In this document: positions 23,331 to 31,811 of the stretch, piece after piece | Layout: each line of letters begins with the position of its first letter | Numbering within the stretch: the stretch's first letter is position 1 | Origin: Klebsiella pneumoniae | GTDB taxonomy: Bacteria > Pseudomonadota > Gammaproteobacteria > Ga0077536 | Direction: 5' to 3' | DNA length: 35,990 bases | Assembly: GCA_945876945.1 (NCBI GenBank) | Contig: CAMCQE010000024.1 | Span: 1-35,990, forward strand | Position numbers and translations under genes: made by a program | Notes under the pieces: generated by a model | What the model was told of the DNA's origin: nothing | What the model saw: only the letters and a program-made list of their open reading frames with translations | The model's database searches: none

Positions 23331-24304
23331 TTTCTCCCGATCAAGCCGATTTCCAGATGCCCGCCGATGCGCACTGGCGCTGGACCGAAACCAACTTCTG
23401 GCCGTTCTGTATTCCCGAGGCGCGGATCAGCGGCAGCCTGTATCTCTTCTCCAAGCCCAAGCTCGGCGTGTGCATGAGCGATATCACGATTCAGGATCGG
23501 ATCACCTCGGCCTGGGAAGACCAGATCTACGTCGACAACCAGCAGCATCTGCCCTGTCCGGCGTCGCTCTTGCACTACGAGCTGCCGAACGGCCTCACGG
23601 TGCGCGCGGTCGAGCCGCTCAAGCGCTACCTCATCGACTATGTGGGCATCGACGACACCGAGATCCATCTCGAATTCAAATCGCTGATGGACCCTTGGGA
23701 TGTTAACGATCCGGAGACCGATCCACTGGCCCACAAGCGCATCGGCGCGGGCTGGGATAAAGCGTTTTCCGGGCACTACGAACTCACGGGGAGAATTACC
23801 GGCGAAGCGCGTATTCGCGGCAAGACCTACGCGGTGGACTGCATCGACACCGCCGACCGCAGCTGGGGCCTGCGCGACGATCGCAGCGTGACCAATATCA
23901 CCTGGCTGCACGGCAGCTTTGGCGAGCACCTCACACTGCACGCGATGGCGCTGATCGACCCGGCCAAACAGGAAAACTTTGGCGGGCTCATCAGCGGTTA
24001 TGTGCTGGAAGACGGCCGGGCCTACGGGCTGGTTGAGCTGACCGGGCGCTCCGAGCGCCGCGGCATGTACGCCATGAGCACCTTGCTGGAAGCGACCGAC
24101 GTCCGCGGCAAGCGCTATCAGATCAGCGGCTCAACCATGAACTGTGGACCGCTGGGGCCATGGCCGGCCGTGCTGTATGTGCAGCACTTCATGCGCTGGA
24201 ACTGTAACGGTCAGATTGGCTATGGCGTGCAGACCGATGGCATCACGCGGGCCTATGCCACCCGCCACCGCGACGCCTTACAGAGCGGTACCGGACAAGC
24301 CTGA
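23327..24304 (+). CDS. lipocalin/CrtC-like protein (DUF7064/7065-type)
   Basis: A 325-residue protein, rich in beta strands and aromatic residues, without a signal peptide. Regions such as HWRWTETNFWPFCIPEARISGSLYLFSKPKLGV, YELTGRITGEARIRGKTYAVD, DTADRSWGLRDDRS and the C-terminal NCNGQIGYGVQTDG resemble the two-lipocalin-domain plan of AttH/CrtC-like proteins (carotenoid hydratase, tocopherol-cyclase relatives). The D(R)SWG.R element is the most telling. Genes of this type occur beside APH-like kinases in lipid- and terpenoid-degrading bacteria, which suggests a hydrophobic ligand, but a reaction cannot be named. It is the last gene of the coupled three-gene operon. Confidence 0.68.
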   Translation: MISPDQADFQMPADAHWRWTETNFWPFCIPEARISGSLYLFSKPKLGVCMSDITIQDRITSAWEDQIYVDNQQHLPCPASLLHYELPNGLTVRAVEPLKRYLIDYVGIDDTEIHLEFKSLMDPWDVNDPETDPLAHKRIGAGWDKAFSGHYELTGRITGEARIRGKTYAVDCIDTADRSWGLRDDRSVTNITWLHGSFGEHLTLHAMALIDPAKQENFGGLISGYVLEDGRAYGLVELTGRSERRGMYAMSTLLEATDVRGKRYQISGSTMNCGPLGPWPAVLYVQHFMRWNCNGQIGYGVQTDGITRAYATRHRDALQSGTGQA

Positions 24305-24357
24305 GCCCGGCGGGAAGCAGGTCATCCACTCAGGGGGACCGCTGCGGGAGTCGCTGG

Positions 24358-24376
24358 CGGGACAGATTTTGTCCCG
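24358..24376. terminator. possible terminator hairpin between convergent genes
   Basis: CGGGACA at 24358-24364 and TGTCCCG at 24370-24376 pair perfectly around GATTT in the short gap between the lipocalin-like gene and the convergent hydrolase. It could serve both strands; no long T run follows. Confidence 0.4.
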
Positions 24377-24412
24377 CGCGCAGCGGAACCTGCGCGGTGC
24401 CCACTCCGCACC

Positions 24413-25369
24413 TTACTCGCTCGCCAGCCACCCGCCCAATATCGCCCGCAGCGCGCTCACAAAGGCCAGCGGCTGGTCCAGCGTGAGGTGGTGATGGGCC
24501 GCCGGGATCTCGACTACCGGGGACTGTGGCCCCATCAGTTCCGCCATGTACTGTGCGGTGTCGCGACTCAGTAGCGCGCTGTGTTCACCGTAAATCAGCG
24601 CGCGGCGACAGGCGGCGTGCTGCAGATAGTCATGAAACGGCTCGTCCCAGCGGCGGCCGTTCATGGTGTCGATATCGAATTTCCAGGTCCACCCGAGCTC
24701 GGTTTCGCGCAGCGAATGGCGGGCGATGAATTCGACCAGATACGCGTTATCGCAGGGCTGCGTGGGCATCAGCCGAAAACGGTCGACGCCGGTTTCGACG
24801 TCCGGGTAATAGCGCGCCACGCTGGCCGGTCGCGACGGGGTGGGGCGATTGCCGTCGGGGTCGGGTCGGTTGACGGGGGTGTCGGCGATCACAATCCCGC
24901 CGGCTTCTGCGCCGAACAGCGCGCCGTAACGCATGGTCATATAGCCGCCAAAGGAATGGCCCACCACGAACGGCTTCTCGCCCAGTTCGGCATCCGCGCA
25001 GACCGCGCGGATTTCCTCCGCGCGTAGCGTCGCGTTGTATTCGGGCCGGTTACCGCTGTCGCCCATGCCGGAAATATCCAGCGCGACCACTTTGAACTCG
25101 CGGGTGAAAAACGGCGCCAGAAAGCGCCACCAGTTCGCGTGCGCGCCGCCACCGTGCACGAAGATCAGCCCGCGTTGAGGGGCGTGACCGGCGGGTGTGG
25201 CCCAGCGCAGGTAGTGAATAGGGCAACCCGAGACATCCATGAAGTGCGAGGCAAACGGTTGCGCCAGCGCCCACTCGAACCAGCCGGGTGTGGGGTTTTT
25301 TACGCGCAGCATGGCGCTGTTCCAGTCGGGGGCTTGGGGCGCGGCAGGGGCGTCGTTAGCGGTGCTCAT
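24413..25369 (-). CDS. alpha/beta hydrolase
   Basis: A 318-residue serine hydrolase. FVHGGGAHANWW at 70-81 provides the oxyanion hole, ALDISGMGDSG follows, the nucleophile elbow is GHSFGG with Ser139, and a C-terminal His (HHHLTLDQP, about residue 293) completes the triad. The substrate could be an ester or a C-C bond of a ring-cleavage product; sequence does not decide. The start is the ATG at about 25369 (MSTANDAP); an upstream TTG extension is not family-like. It is convergent with the lipocalin operon and divergent from the luciferase-like gene. Confidence 0.85.
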   Translation of the reverse strand: MSTANDAPAAPQAPDWNSAMLRVKNPTPGWFEWALAQPFASHFMDVSGCPIHYLRWATPAGHAPQRGLIFVHGGGAHANWWRFLAPFFTREFKVVALDISGMGDSGNRPEYNATLRAEEIRAVCADAELGEKPFVVGHSFGGYMTMRYGALFGAEAGGIVIADTPVNRPDPDGNRPTPSRPASVARYYPDVETGVDRFRLMPTQPCDNAYLVEFIARHSLRETELGWTWKFDIDTMNGRRWDEPFHDYLQHAACRRALIYGEHSALLSRDTAQYMAELMGPQSPVVEIPAAHHHLTLDQPLAFVSALRAILGGWLASE

Positions 25370-25594
25370 GGTGTCTCGGGCCTGAATCAGATTCGCCTTG
25401 GGGCGACGGTGTGAACGGAAGGGCGCCTGTGCGGGCACCTGCGAGGCTGCGATTGTCCTAGATGGCTCTCGCTGAAGCGACAGCGGCAAGCTACATTCCG
25501 ACTTGCGTGACAGATCGCCCTCGCGCCTGAGATCGCCGCCCCCTTATCCGCCCATTCCCCCACCCGGCGCGTGCGCGCCACAGGAGTTCGCGCC
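25370..25594. promoter_or_regulatory. divergent promoter region (hydrolase / luciferase-like gene)
   Basis: About 225 bases between divergent starts, expected to carry promoters for both. I saw no clear palindrome or -35/-10 pair. Confidence 0.3.
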
Positions 25595-26560
25595 ATGAGT
25601 CGCCCGTTGCCCTTGGGACTGGTGTTGTCGACGGTCACCGCCGGCGCGCCGCAGGAGTTCGTGGCCTTGGGGCAGCTCGCCGAGGCGCACGGCTTCGAGG
25701 CCGTGTTTGTGAATGAGGGGCGGGGCGACGCGCTGGCCTGCGCGCAGGCGATTGCGAGCGCCACAACGAGGATCCTCGTCGGCACTAACATCGCGAACGT
25801 GTATTTCCGCCATCCCTTTCTGGCCGCCGCCAGCGTGCGCACCATTGCCGAGTTGAGCGAGGGGCGAATGCGGGTGGGGTTTGGGGTGAGTCACCGGCGT
25901 TTGCTGGGCTCGCTCGGGATCGACATGGGCGACGCGCGCGAAACCTTGCGCCGCTACGTGGCAACGGTGCAGCACGGACTCGCCGGGCGCGCTGGCGAGG
26001 GCTTCCTGCAGCAGCCCGCCGTGGCGGTGCCCGCGCCGGTCTACGTGGCGGCGAATACGCTGGAGACCGCCGCGGTCGCGGGCGAAGTGGGCGACGGCCT
26101 GATGCCTTTCCTCACACCGCGCAGCGCGTTGCCGGGGTTGGTGGCCGCGGCTCGCGAGGCCGCCGGCCGCGCCGGTCGCACGCTCAACGCTTGCGCCTGC
26201 GTGCTCAGCATTCCCACGTTTGTGAGCGACGACCGCGCCGCCGCGCGCTCGGCCGCCCGCTATAACCTGGCCTTCTTTGCTGTGCTCCCCAACTACCGCC
26301 GTCAGTGGCGGCGCGCCGGCTTTGGTATCGCGATGGACGCCATCCGCGCGCTCGGTGAGGGCGCCAGCCGGCGCGAGATCGCCGCGCTCATCCCGGAGGA
26401 GTTGGTTGAGGAAGTCTGCGTGTTCGGCACCGCCGACGATTGCCGCGCGCAGCTCGCCGCCTTCCACGCCGCTGGCGCGGATCTGCCGGTGATTGCGGTG
26501 AGTCCGGTGAACGAAGATCGGCTGGTCGCAACGCGCAAGGCGATTGTGGCGCTGGTTTGA
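25595..26560 (+). CDS. luciferase-like (LLM class) flavin-dependent oxidoreductase
   Basis: A 321-residue TIM-barrel oxidoreductase of the bacterial-luciferase/F420 superfamily. It has PLGLVLSTVTAG at the N-terminus, LAEAHGFEAVFVNEG, ATTRILVGTNIANVYFRHPFLAAASVRTIAELSEGRMRVGFGVSH (the usual GR..LG.G..W region with a Ser/His ending), VYVAANTLETAAVAGEVGDGLMPF, and a C-terminal VFGTADDCRAQLAAFHAAGADLPVI. It could use FMN or F420. AGGAG lies 8 bases before the ATG at 25595. Its partners and substrate are unknown. Confidence 0.86.
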   Translation: MSRPLPLGLVLSTVTAGAPQEFVALGQLAEAHGFEAVFVNEGRGDALACAQAIASATTRILVGTNIANVYFRHPFLAAASVRTIAELSEGRMRVGFGVSHRRLLGSLGIDMGDARETLRRYVATVQHGLAGRAGEGFLQQPAVAVPAPVYVAANTLETAAVAGEVGDGLMPFLTPRSALPGLVAAAREAAGRAGRTLNACACVLSIPTFVSDDRAAARSAARYNLAFFAVLPNYRRQWRRAGFGIAMDAIRALGEGASRREIAALIPEELVEEVCVFGTADDCRAQLAAFHAAGADLPVIAVSPVNEDRLVATRKAIVALV

Positions 26561-26576
26561 GGCGCGCGGCGATGGT

Positions 26577-27002
26577 TTATCGCCGCCGCGCCCGAGTTGC
26601 GCTCACCTCGCCGGCGCTGGGGCAGCGCGACTCGCGGGACACCTCATCAATCCTGAACACGTCGGTGCTATGAACCTCGCGATAACGGCCTGCGGGTGGC
26701 CCGTCTGAAAGTCCGGCTTGCGGCGATTCAATGGGCTTGTTGCTCACGGCGTAGAGCGCCGCAAGCGGGGACTCGCGGTGCTTCACCGCCTCCGGCCAAG
26801 CTTTGAAATTGCTCAGCCCGAATGGAATGTCGACGTCGTCATTTTTAATCAGGTAGCGCAGCGAGAAGCCCTCGACGCTTACGACCACCTCCGTGGCGTG
26901 CTGTGGATAGGCCTCCGGCGAACGCGGCGCCACGGCAAGCCCACGCGGCGACGCTATTGCACCCGCTGAAGACCGCATGCGATCGTTCGACAACTCCGCC
27001 AT
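26577..27002 (-). CDS. hypothetical protein, 141 residues
   Basis: An open frame divergent from the cyclase gene and filling the gap between the luciferase-like and cyclase genes. Codon third positions are GC-rich in this frame as in real neighbours, and the middle (SVEGFSLRYLIKNDDVDIPF, then FKAWPEAVKHRESPLAALYA) looks protein-like. The C-terminal part is low in complexity and Arg-rich. No family recognised, no signal peptide, no convincing ribosome site. It may be real, or the 460-base gap may be non-coding. Confidence 0.4.
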   Translation of the reverse strand: MAELSNDRMRSSAGAIASPRGLAVAPRSPEAYPQHATEVVVSVEGFSLRYLIKNDDVDIPFGLSNFKAWPEAVKHRESPLAALYAVSNKPIESPQAGLSDGPPAGRYREVHSTDVFRIDEVSRESRCPSAGEVSATRARRR

Positions 27003-27020
27003 GAGTGTCCCGATACCTTG

Positions 27021-27938
27021 ATGACCCTGTCCGATGCCCCCGCCGCCATTCTGTTTCTCGACATCGCGGATTCGTCCGCGCTGACCAGCCGACTTGGCGA
27101 TTTGGACGCGGGCCGCCTGCTAGGCCGGTTGCTTGAACGGGTGCAGGGCATTGTCGAGCACCACGGCGGCCGGGCGGTCAAATCTCAGGGGGACGACCTC
27201 ATCGCCTACTTCGCGCCGAGCGAAGACATTGCGGCGCGCGCGCTGGAGGCGACCATTGCCTGTATGCATGCGGCGCAGGAACCCGGTTTGGGACTGTATG
27301 CCGGGCTGGCCAGCGGGCCGGTACAGGTCACCGAAGTGCTCGGGCGGTTTGATGTCAGCGGCCAAACGGTGATCACCGCGGCGCGGCTCCATAAGCTGAT
27401 TGAAGGCCTGTCCGGCCGCATCTTTATGAGTGGGGCGACCGTCAGCGATCTGCCCGCATCGCTCCGCGCTGGCTGCAAGGCCTTCGGCAGCCGGGAGTTG
27501 AAAGGCTTAGGCGAAATCGAGGTCTTTACCTACGAGTGGCTGGATGGCAACAGCACCGAATTCGTCAACCTCTCGCTGCAGGATTTGCCGCTGCCCGAAC
27601 TCTGGCTCCGCGTGGGTGGCCGCGAGCTGCGCTTCTCCGCCCAGCAGTCTCCGGTGCAGGTGGGGCGCCAACCGATAGGCGCGGGCAGTGTGGTGATGCA
27701 GGGGACCAATGTCTCTGGTCGGCATCTGGACTTCGTCGTTGACGGTCAGGTTTGGCGGGTGAGCGACCGCAGCCGCTGCGGCACCTGGCTGAGAGTCGAG
27801 AACGGCAGCGTGGACGTGCCGCTCGCGGGCAAGTCCGCGGTGCTACTGGGCGCAGGCGCGCTTTGCCTGGGTCGGCACTTTGCCGACGACCCGAGCGGCG
27901 AATTTACGCTGGGTTTTCGCGTCGAGGCGCCCGGCTGA
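27021..27938 (+). CDS. class III nucleotide cyclase domain fused to an FHA domain
   Basis: A 305-residue cytoplasmic protein. Residues 8-125 are a class III cyclase homology domain: ILFLDIADSS with metal-binding Asp14, VKSQGDDLIAYF with Lys54 (purine-contacting) and Asp58 (second metal), and GRFDVSGQTVITAARL with Asp111 and transition-state Arg122. The conserved catalytic Asn of the VNxAAR motif is Ile118 here, so activity is doubtful or altered. Residues about 205-290 are an FHA domain (VQVGR, NVSGRHLDF, DRSRCGTWL), which binds phosphothreonine. The next gene is a Ser/Thr kinase, a likely source of the phosphorylated partner. The start is the ATG at 27021, one codon after an in-frame TTG. 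Confidence 0.85.
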   Translation: MTLSDAPAAILFLDIADSSALTSRLGDLDAGRLLGRLLERVQGIVEHHGGRAVKSQGDDLIAYFAPSEDIAARALEATIACMHAAQEPGLGLYAGLASGPVQVTEVLGRFDVSGQTVITAARLHKLIEGLSGRIFMSGATVSDLPASLRAGCKAFGSRELKGLGEIEVFTYEWLDGNSTEFVNLSLQDLPLPELWLRVGGRELRFSAQQSPVQVGRQPIGAGSVVMQGTNVSGRHLDFVVDGQVWRVSDRSRCGTWLRVENGSVDVPLAGKSAVLLGAGALCLGRHFADDPSGEFTLGFRVEAPG

Positions 27939-28031
27939 AAGCTTTGCGCGCAGTCGCCCCGGCTGCTGCGTTGCCTCTCCTCTCCGACCTCTGGCACGCT
28001 AGCCAAATGATCAATCGTCTCGACCATTGTC

Positions 28032-29921
28032 ATGGCGGATGACCAGCCGCTCACCCTGCCCGGACACACGGTGCTCTCCCGGCTTGGGCGCGGCGGCATG
28101 GCCACCGTGTGGCTGGCACGCGAAGAGGCCTTGAGCCGTCTGGTGGCGGTGAAAGTGATCGACCAGCGGCTGGACGACGACCGCCAGCTCAGGGTGCGCT
28201 TCGAGCGCGAAGCACGGACCGCCGCCAGCCTCTCGCATTCCAGCATCGTGCCCGTCTACCAGTACGGCATGCTGGACGACGGGCGCCCCTTCATGACCAT
28301 GGCGTTTCTGGAAGGCGGTAGTTTGCGCGACCGCCTGCAGCGCCATGGTCCGTGTTCGGTCGAAGAGGCCTTGGCCATCACCCGCCGGGTCGCAGGGGCT
28401 TTGCAGGTGGCGCATGCGCGCAACGTCATTCACCGGGATCTGAAGCCGGACAACGTCATGTTCCAGGGCGAAAACGCCCTGTTGATGGACTTTGGTATCG
28501 CCAAGGTGATGGACGCTTCCACCAACCTCACGGGTGCGGGGGTTAATCCGGGTACGGTGAGGTACTTCAGCCCGGAACAGGCGCTGGGGCGGCCGCTGGA
28601 CCAGCGGTCCGACCTGTATGCCCTTGGCGTCATGTTGTTCGAGATGCTCACGGGATTGAGCCCGCTGGAGGCAAAGTCCTCGGCTTCCTATCTCTACAGC
28701 ATTGCCTTTCAGGCGCCGGCGCCGCTGCCGGCGCCGCTCCGGGGGCTGCAGCCCCTGGTGGATCTCCTGTTGGCCAAGGACCCCGCAGACCGCTTGGGCT
28801 CTGCCGGCGAGGTGCTGGCTGCCGTCGCGGCGATGGAGCGGAACTGGCATCGCTTCGAGTCGGTCGACCACGTGATGGAAGGCGTAGTGCTTACGCCCTC
28901 CGGACAGCACGCGCCGCTGGTCAATCTGGATGAGCTGCCGCCGCCAGGGTCCTCAACGGAACTGGACGTCGGGCTGTTGTTGCAGTCCCTGCAACGCACG
29001 CAAACCGTGCCGCCCTCGGCGACCGGCGGCCAACTCTCCCGCACGCTGGCGTTGTCGGCGGCGGGTGAATCCCGCGTGGGTCTGTTGACGCTTGGCCTGA
29101 GCCCGCCCGATGCGAGGGTCCTGCTTGAGTTTACCGATGCGCAAGGGTCGGTTCGGCGTGAGGTCTGGGCGGGGCAGCCCCTGTCGCTGCCGGTTGGCGC
29201 GGTGCGCCTGTTGGCGGTGGCGGAGGGTTATCAGGATCTGCAGCGCACGGTCCTGGTGAGCCCCGGCAACCACACGGAGAGGCTGACGCTTGCCCCCGTC
29301 ACCTCGGCGTTCAACACCGGGGTGCCCGGGGCGGCTGTCGAGCCCGCCCAGCCCCCGCTCGTCTCGCGCGGGGCCGAGCGTCGGCCGCATTGGCTGCTGG
29401 CGCTGGTGGCGCTGCTGACGCTGATCGTCGCGGTGGCGGTCTATCGCGGTGTCGGCGGCACGGGGTCGTTGGGTCCGGGCCAGACGCCAAGGGCGCCGCT
29501 GGGCGACCAGACCCCCATCGATCCGGCCCTGAAAAAAGCGCTGGCGGTGCAGTTCGCGAGCCTGCAGTCGGCGCGTACCCAATTCGAACAGTCGCTGCAG
29601 GCGCTGGCCGAGCTCGCGAAGGCCGAGCGGCTTGGCGAGCCGCCCGAACGCCCGCAGCTCGACGCCCTGAGCGCCGAGGCGGGGCAACTGGCAGCGGCGG
29701 GCGAGTTCGAGTCCGCAATTGCACGCTTGCGCCAAGCGCGAGCGGCCGCACAGGCGGCGCAACTCGCGCTGCTGGATCGCGCTTTTGTCGCTGCGACCAC
29801 CGCTGCCCAAACCGCGCTGACAGCGAAAAACGCCGCCGCTGCGCGCGAGGCCCTGAATGATGCCGAGCGCCTGTCCGCGCGGCGCGCCGAATTGGCCGCT
29901 ACAGGGGGCGCCGAGCCATGA
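28032..29921 (+). CDS. membrane Ser/Thr protein kinase with PEGA-like region
   Basis: A 629-residue Hanks-type kinase. Gly-rich loop GRGGMATV at 19-26, Lys41, Glu60, catalytic loop HRDLKPDN with Asp136, and DFG at 153-155 are all intact, followed by an activation segment (NPGTVRYFSPEQ) with possible phosphothreonines. After the kinase domain (about 11-270) come a linker and, at about 355-425, a beta-rich PEGA-like region (ARVLLEFTDAQG...SLPVGAVRLLAVAEGYQDLQRTV). A single membrane helix lies near 455-475 (LLALVALLTLIVAVAVY). The last 120 residues are helical and Ala/Gln-rich, probably a periplasmic coiled coil. The stop overlaps the SUMF1-domain gene (ATGA), coupling the two. Confidence 0.92.
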   Translation: MADDQPLTLPGHTVLSRLGRGGMATVWLAREEALSRLVAVKVIDQRLDDDRQLRVRFEREARTAASLSHSSIVPVYQYGMLDDGRPFMTMAFLEGGSLRDRLQRHGPCSVEEALAITRRVAGALQVAHARNVIHRDLKPDNVMFQGENALLMDFGIAKVMDASTNLTGAGVNPGTVRYFSPEQALGRPLDQRSDLYALGVMLFEMLTGLSPLEAKSSASYLYSIAFQAPAPLPAPLRGLQPLVDLLLAKDPADRLGSAGEVLAAVAAMERNWHRFESVDHVMEGVVLTPSGQHAPLVNLDELPPPGSSTELDVGLLLQSLQRTQTVPPSATGGQLSRTLALSAAGESRVGLLTLGLSPPDARVLLEFTDAQGSVRREVWAGQPLSLPVGAVRLLAVAEGYQDLQRTVLVSPGNHTERLTLAPVTSAFNTGVPGAAVEPAQPPLVSRGAERRPHWLLALVALLTLIVAVAVYRGVGGTGSLGPGQTPRAPLGDQTPIDPALKKALAVQFASLQSARTQFEQSLQALAELAKAERLGEPPERPQLDALSAEAGQLAAAGEFESAIARLRQARAAAQAAQLALLDRAFVAATTAAQTALTAKNAAAAREALNDAERLSARRAELAATGGAEP

Positions 29922-30688
29922 GGCCCGCTGCCGTCCGTCGGTGGTGCGGCCGCGCGGGGCTGGCCTGCGCGCCCTGGCTGCTCGCGCTGCTGCTCTGCCC
30001 AATCCCCGCGCGGGCCGAAGACCAGACGCTGATCTTGCAGCGCCTGCGCCAGCAGCTGCAGGCGCTGGAGGCGGAGCTGGCCAGCCATAAGGCGCTGGCC
30101 GAGGCGATGGCGCGCGATTTCATCCCAATCCCCGGGCGCCAGTACCGGATGAGCAAAACCACGGTCACTTTTGCACAGTGGGATGCCTGCGTTGCGGCCG
30201 GCGGCTGTGATGGCTTTCGCCCGGATGACGCCGGCTGGGGCCGCGAGCAGCGGCCGGTGATTAACGTGAGCTGGGACGACACGCAGGCGTTCATCCACTG
30301 GCTGAACGCACAAACCGGCAAACGCTATCGCCTGCCGACCGAAGAAGAGTGGGAGCACGCTGCCCGTGCGGGTACCGTAACGGCGTACTACTGGGGCAAT
30401 GAAATCGGCGTCAACCACGCCAACTGCGACGGGTGCGCCGCCGAATGGCGTAACCCGCAGACCCTGCCGGTTGGCAGTTTCGCCGCCAATCCGTTTGGCC
30501 TTTTCGACATGCTGGGCAACGTCTGGCAGTGGACCAGCGACTGCTGGGAGGGCGACTGCGGGAGGCGCGTCCTGCGCGGCGGAGCGTGGTTCGAAGACCC
30601 GGAACACCTGCGGGTCACGACTCGCGACTGGACCGCAACCTCCGGGCGTGGGCGGATCGTCGGGTTCCGCTTGGTTGAGGACCGCTAG
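29918..30688 (+). CDS. exported SUMF1/FGE-sulfatase-domain protein
   Basis: A 256-residue protein with a basic N-terminus, hydrophobic core and signal-peptidase-like site (PARA before EDQ, about 33). A short heptad-rich helix (LQRLRQQLQALEAELASHKAL) follows. The rest is a formylglycine-generating-enzyme-like domain: FIPIPGRQYRMSKTTVTFAQWDAC, PVINVSWDDTQAFIHWLNAQTGKRYRLPTEEEWEHAARAG, NPFGLFDMLGNVWQWTSDCW, RVLRGGAWF, and RIVGFRLV. Paired Cys (CVAAGGC, CDGC, CWEGDC) suit an oxidising compartment. The copper-binding cysteines of true formylglycine-generating enzymes are not evident, so it is probably a binding or scaffold domain working with the kinase upstream. Confidence 0.88.
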   Translation: MRPAAVRRWCGRAGLACAPWLLALLLCPIPARAEDQTLILQRLRQQLQALEAELASHKALAEAMARDFIPIPGRQYRMSKTTVTFAQWDACVAAGGCDGFRPDDAGWGREQRPVINVSWDDTQAFIHWLNAQTGKRYRLPTEEEWEHAARAGTVTAYYWGNEIGVNHANCDGCAAEWRNPQTLPVGSFAANPFGLFDMLGNVWQWTSDCWEGDCGRRVLRGGAWFEDPEHLRVTTRDWTATSGRGRIVGFRLVEDR

Positions 30689-30782
30689 CGCGTCAGGTTC
30701 TGGGGAGAGTGCCCGGCAGGAATCCCAGCGTGCGGCAGGCTGCCGTTGCGCGCAGCGCTAGCCCAGGCGGCTCGAGGCGCGA

Positions 30783-31670
30783 TTAGCTGCGCAGTGAGCG
30801 ATAGCGCTCCAGCGCCGTCTCCCTCACCACCAGCGGTTTCTTGCAGCCCAGATTTTCCAGAAACGCGCGTTCGGTGGCTTCGTCCTGCGTTTCCTTCCAC
30901 CAGGCCTTGATGGTGTCGTGCTTGCCTTCGTTCCAGACGTAGCCGTTCGCTTTGGCGGCGTCCTTGCACTCAAACGGCAGATTCACGGCATGCACGCGCC
31001 AACTCGGTTGGCGGGCGTGATCAAGCAACAGGGACAGCAGCGCGCGGGTGTCGTGCGGCGCGGGCTGTGCGAGCAGCGCCAGCAGCATGTCGACGTCGGC
31101 GCGGGCGCGATGTCCTTCGTGGAAGAGGCCAAACCGGTAGCCCAGATAATCCAGCTTGCTGCTGGCTATCTGCCAGTCTTTCCACGGGATCTCTTCCAGC
31201 GAGCAGCCAAAGTTCACGCTGGCAAACAGGGGAAAGCGTGCTTCGAGAAAAGCCCGATCGAAGCGCGCGTTGTGGCAAATGGCGAGCGTCACGCCCGCCA
31301 TCGCCGCGGTCAGCGCGGCCTCGTCAAAGCTCGCGCCTTGCACCATCTCGTCCGTGATGCCGGTGAGGGCGGTGATCACCGGCGAGAGCGGCACCCCGGG
31401 ATCTTCTAGCCCCTCATAGCGGGCCACGATGCGGAACGGCCGGCCGCTGTGGCGGCCGTACTCACACACGGCAATCGCCAGATCGATGATGCGGTCGCCG
31501 CTGGCGACTTCGAGCCCGGTAGTTTCGGTATCGATAATGGCCAGCCGGCCGCAGGGCTCGCCGCCGTCGTTCTCGGCAAAAACGTGATCTTCATTCAGGC
31601 GCACGCGCGTAAGCACCCGGTAATCCGGGTGTTCGCGCAGCACGGCAGCGGCTTGGTCAAAACGATTCAT
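30783..31670 (-). CDS. DnaQ-like (DEDDh) 3'-5' exonuclease
   Basis: A 295-residue protein. Exo I is LAIIDTETTGL with Asp47 and Glu49, Exo II is CHNARFDRAFLE, and Exo III is HRARADVDMLL with the DEDDh His, so the two-metal nuclease site is complete. An N-terminal 40 residues and a C-terminal extension (VHAVNLPFECKDAAKANGYVWNEGKHDTIKAWWK) surround it. The C-terminal piece resembles the short DUF3820-like or ligand-binding modules found in stand-alone exonucleases. The family proofreads DNA or trims nucleic acids; this one is not a classic polymerase III epsilon subunit, being longer and with other termini. It stands alone. Confidence 0.88.
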   Translation of the reverse strand: MNRFDQAAAVLREHPDYRVLTRVRLNEDHVFAENDGGEPCGRLAIIDTETTGLEVASGDRIIDLAIAVCEYGRHSGRPFRIVARYEGLEDPGVPLSPVITALTGITDEMVQGASFDEAALTAAMAGVTLAICHNARFDRAFLEARFPLFASVNFGCSLEEIPWKDWQIASSKLDYLGYRFGLFHEGHRARADVDMLLALLAQPAPHDTRALLSLLLDHARQPSWRVHAVNLPFECKDAAKANGYVWNEGKHDTIKAWWKETQDEATERAFLENLGCKKPLVVRETALERYRSLRS

Positions 31671-31767
31671 GCCCGCATTGTGCCGAGAATGCTGGGGCTG
31701 GCGGTAGCGGTGCGGGCAACGGCCACGCCTATTCGCGTCGACGCCCTAACAAAAGCCCCAGAAACGA

Positions 31768-31792
31768 CAAGCCCCGCGCAGGGCGGGGCTTG
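31768..31792 (-). terminator. hairpin terminator of the VPLPA-CTERM gene
   Basis: CAAGCCCCGC at 31768-31777 pairs perfectly with GCGGGGCTTG at 31783-31792, a 10-bp stem with 5-base loop, starting 20 bases after the stop of the minus-strand gene at 31812. A weak T-rich stretch follows further on the minus strand. Confidence 0.65.
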
Positions 31793-31811
31793 GTCGCCAT
31801 CACCGCGGTCT

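Noticed and set aside
29441-30607. 388-codon minus-strand frame across the kinase and SUMF1 genes
   Set aside because: Both plus-strand proteins are strongly supported; the minus product has no recognisable fold.
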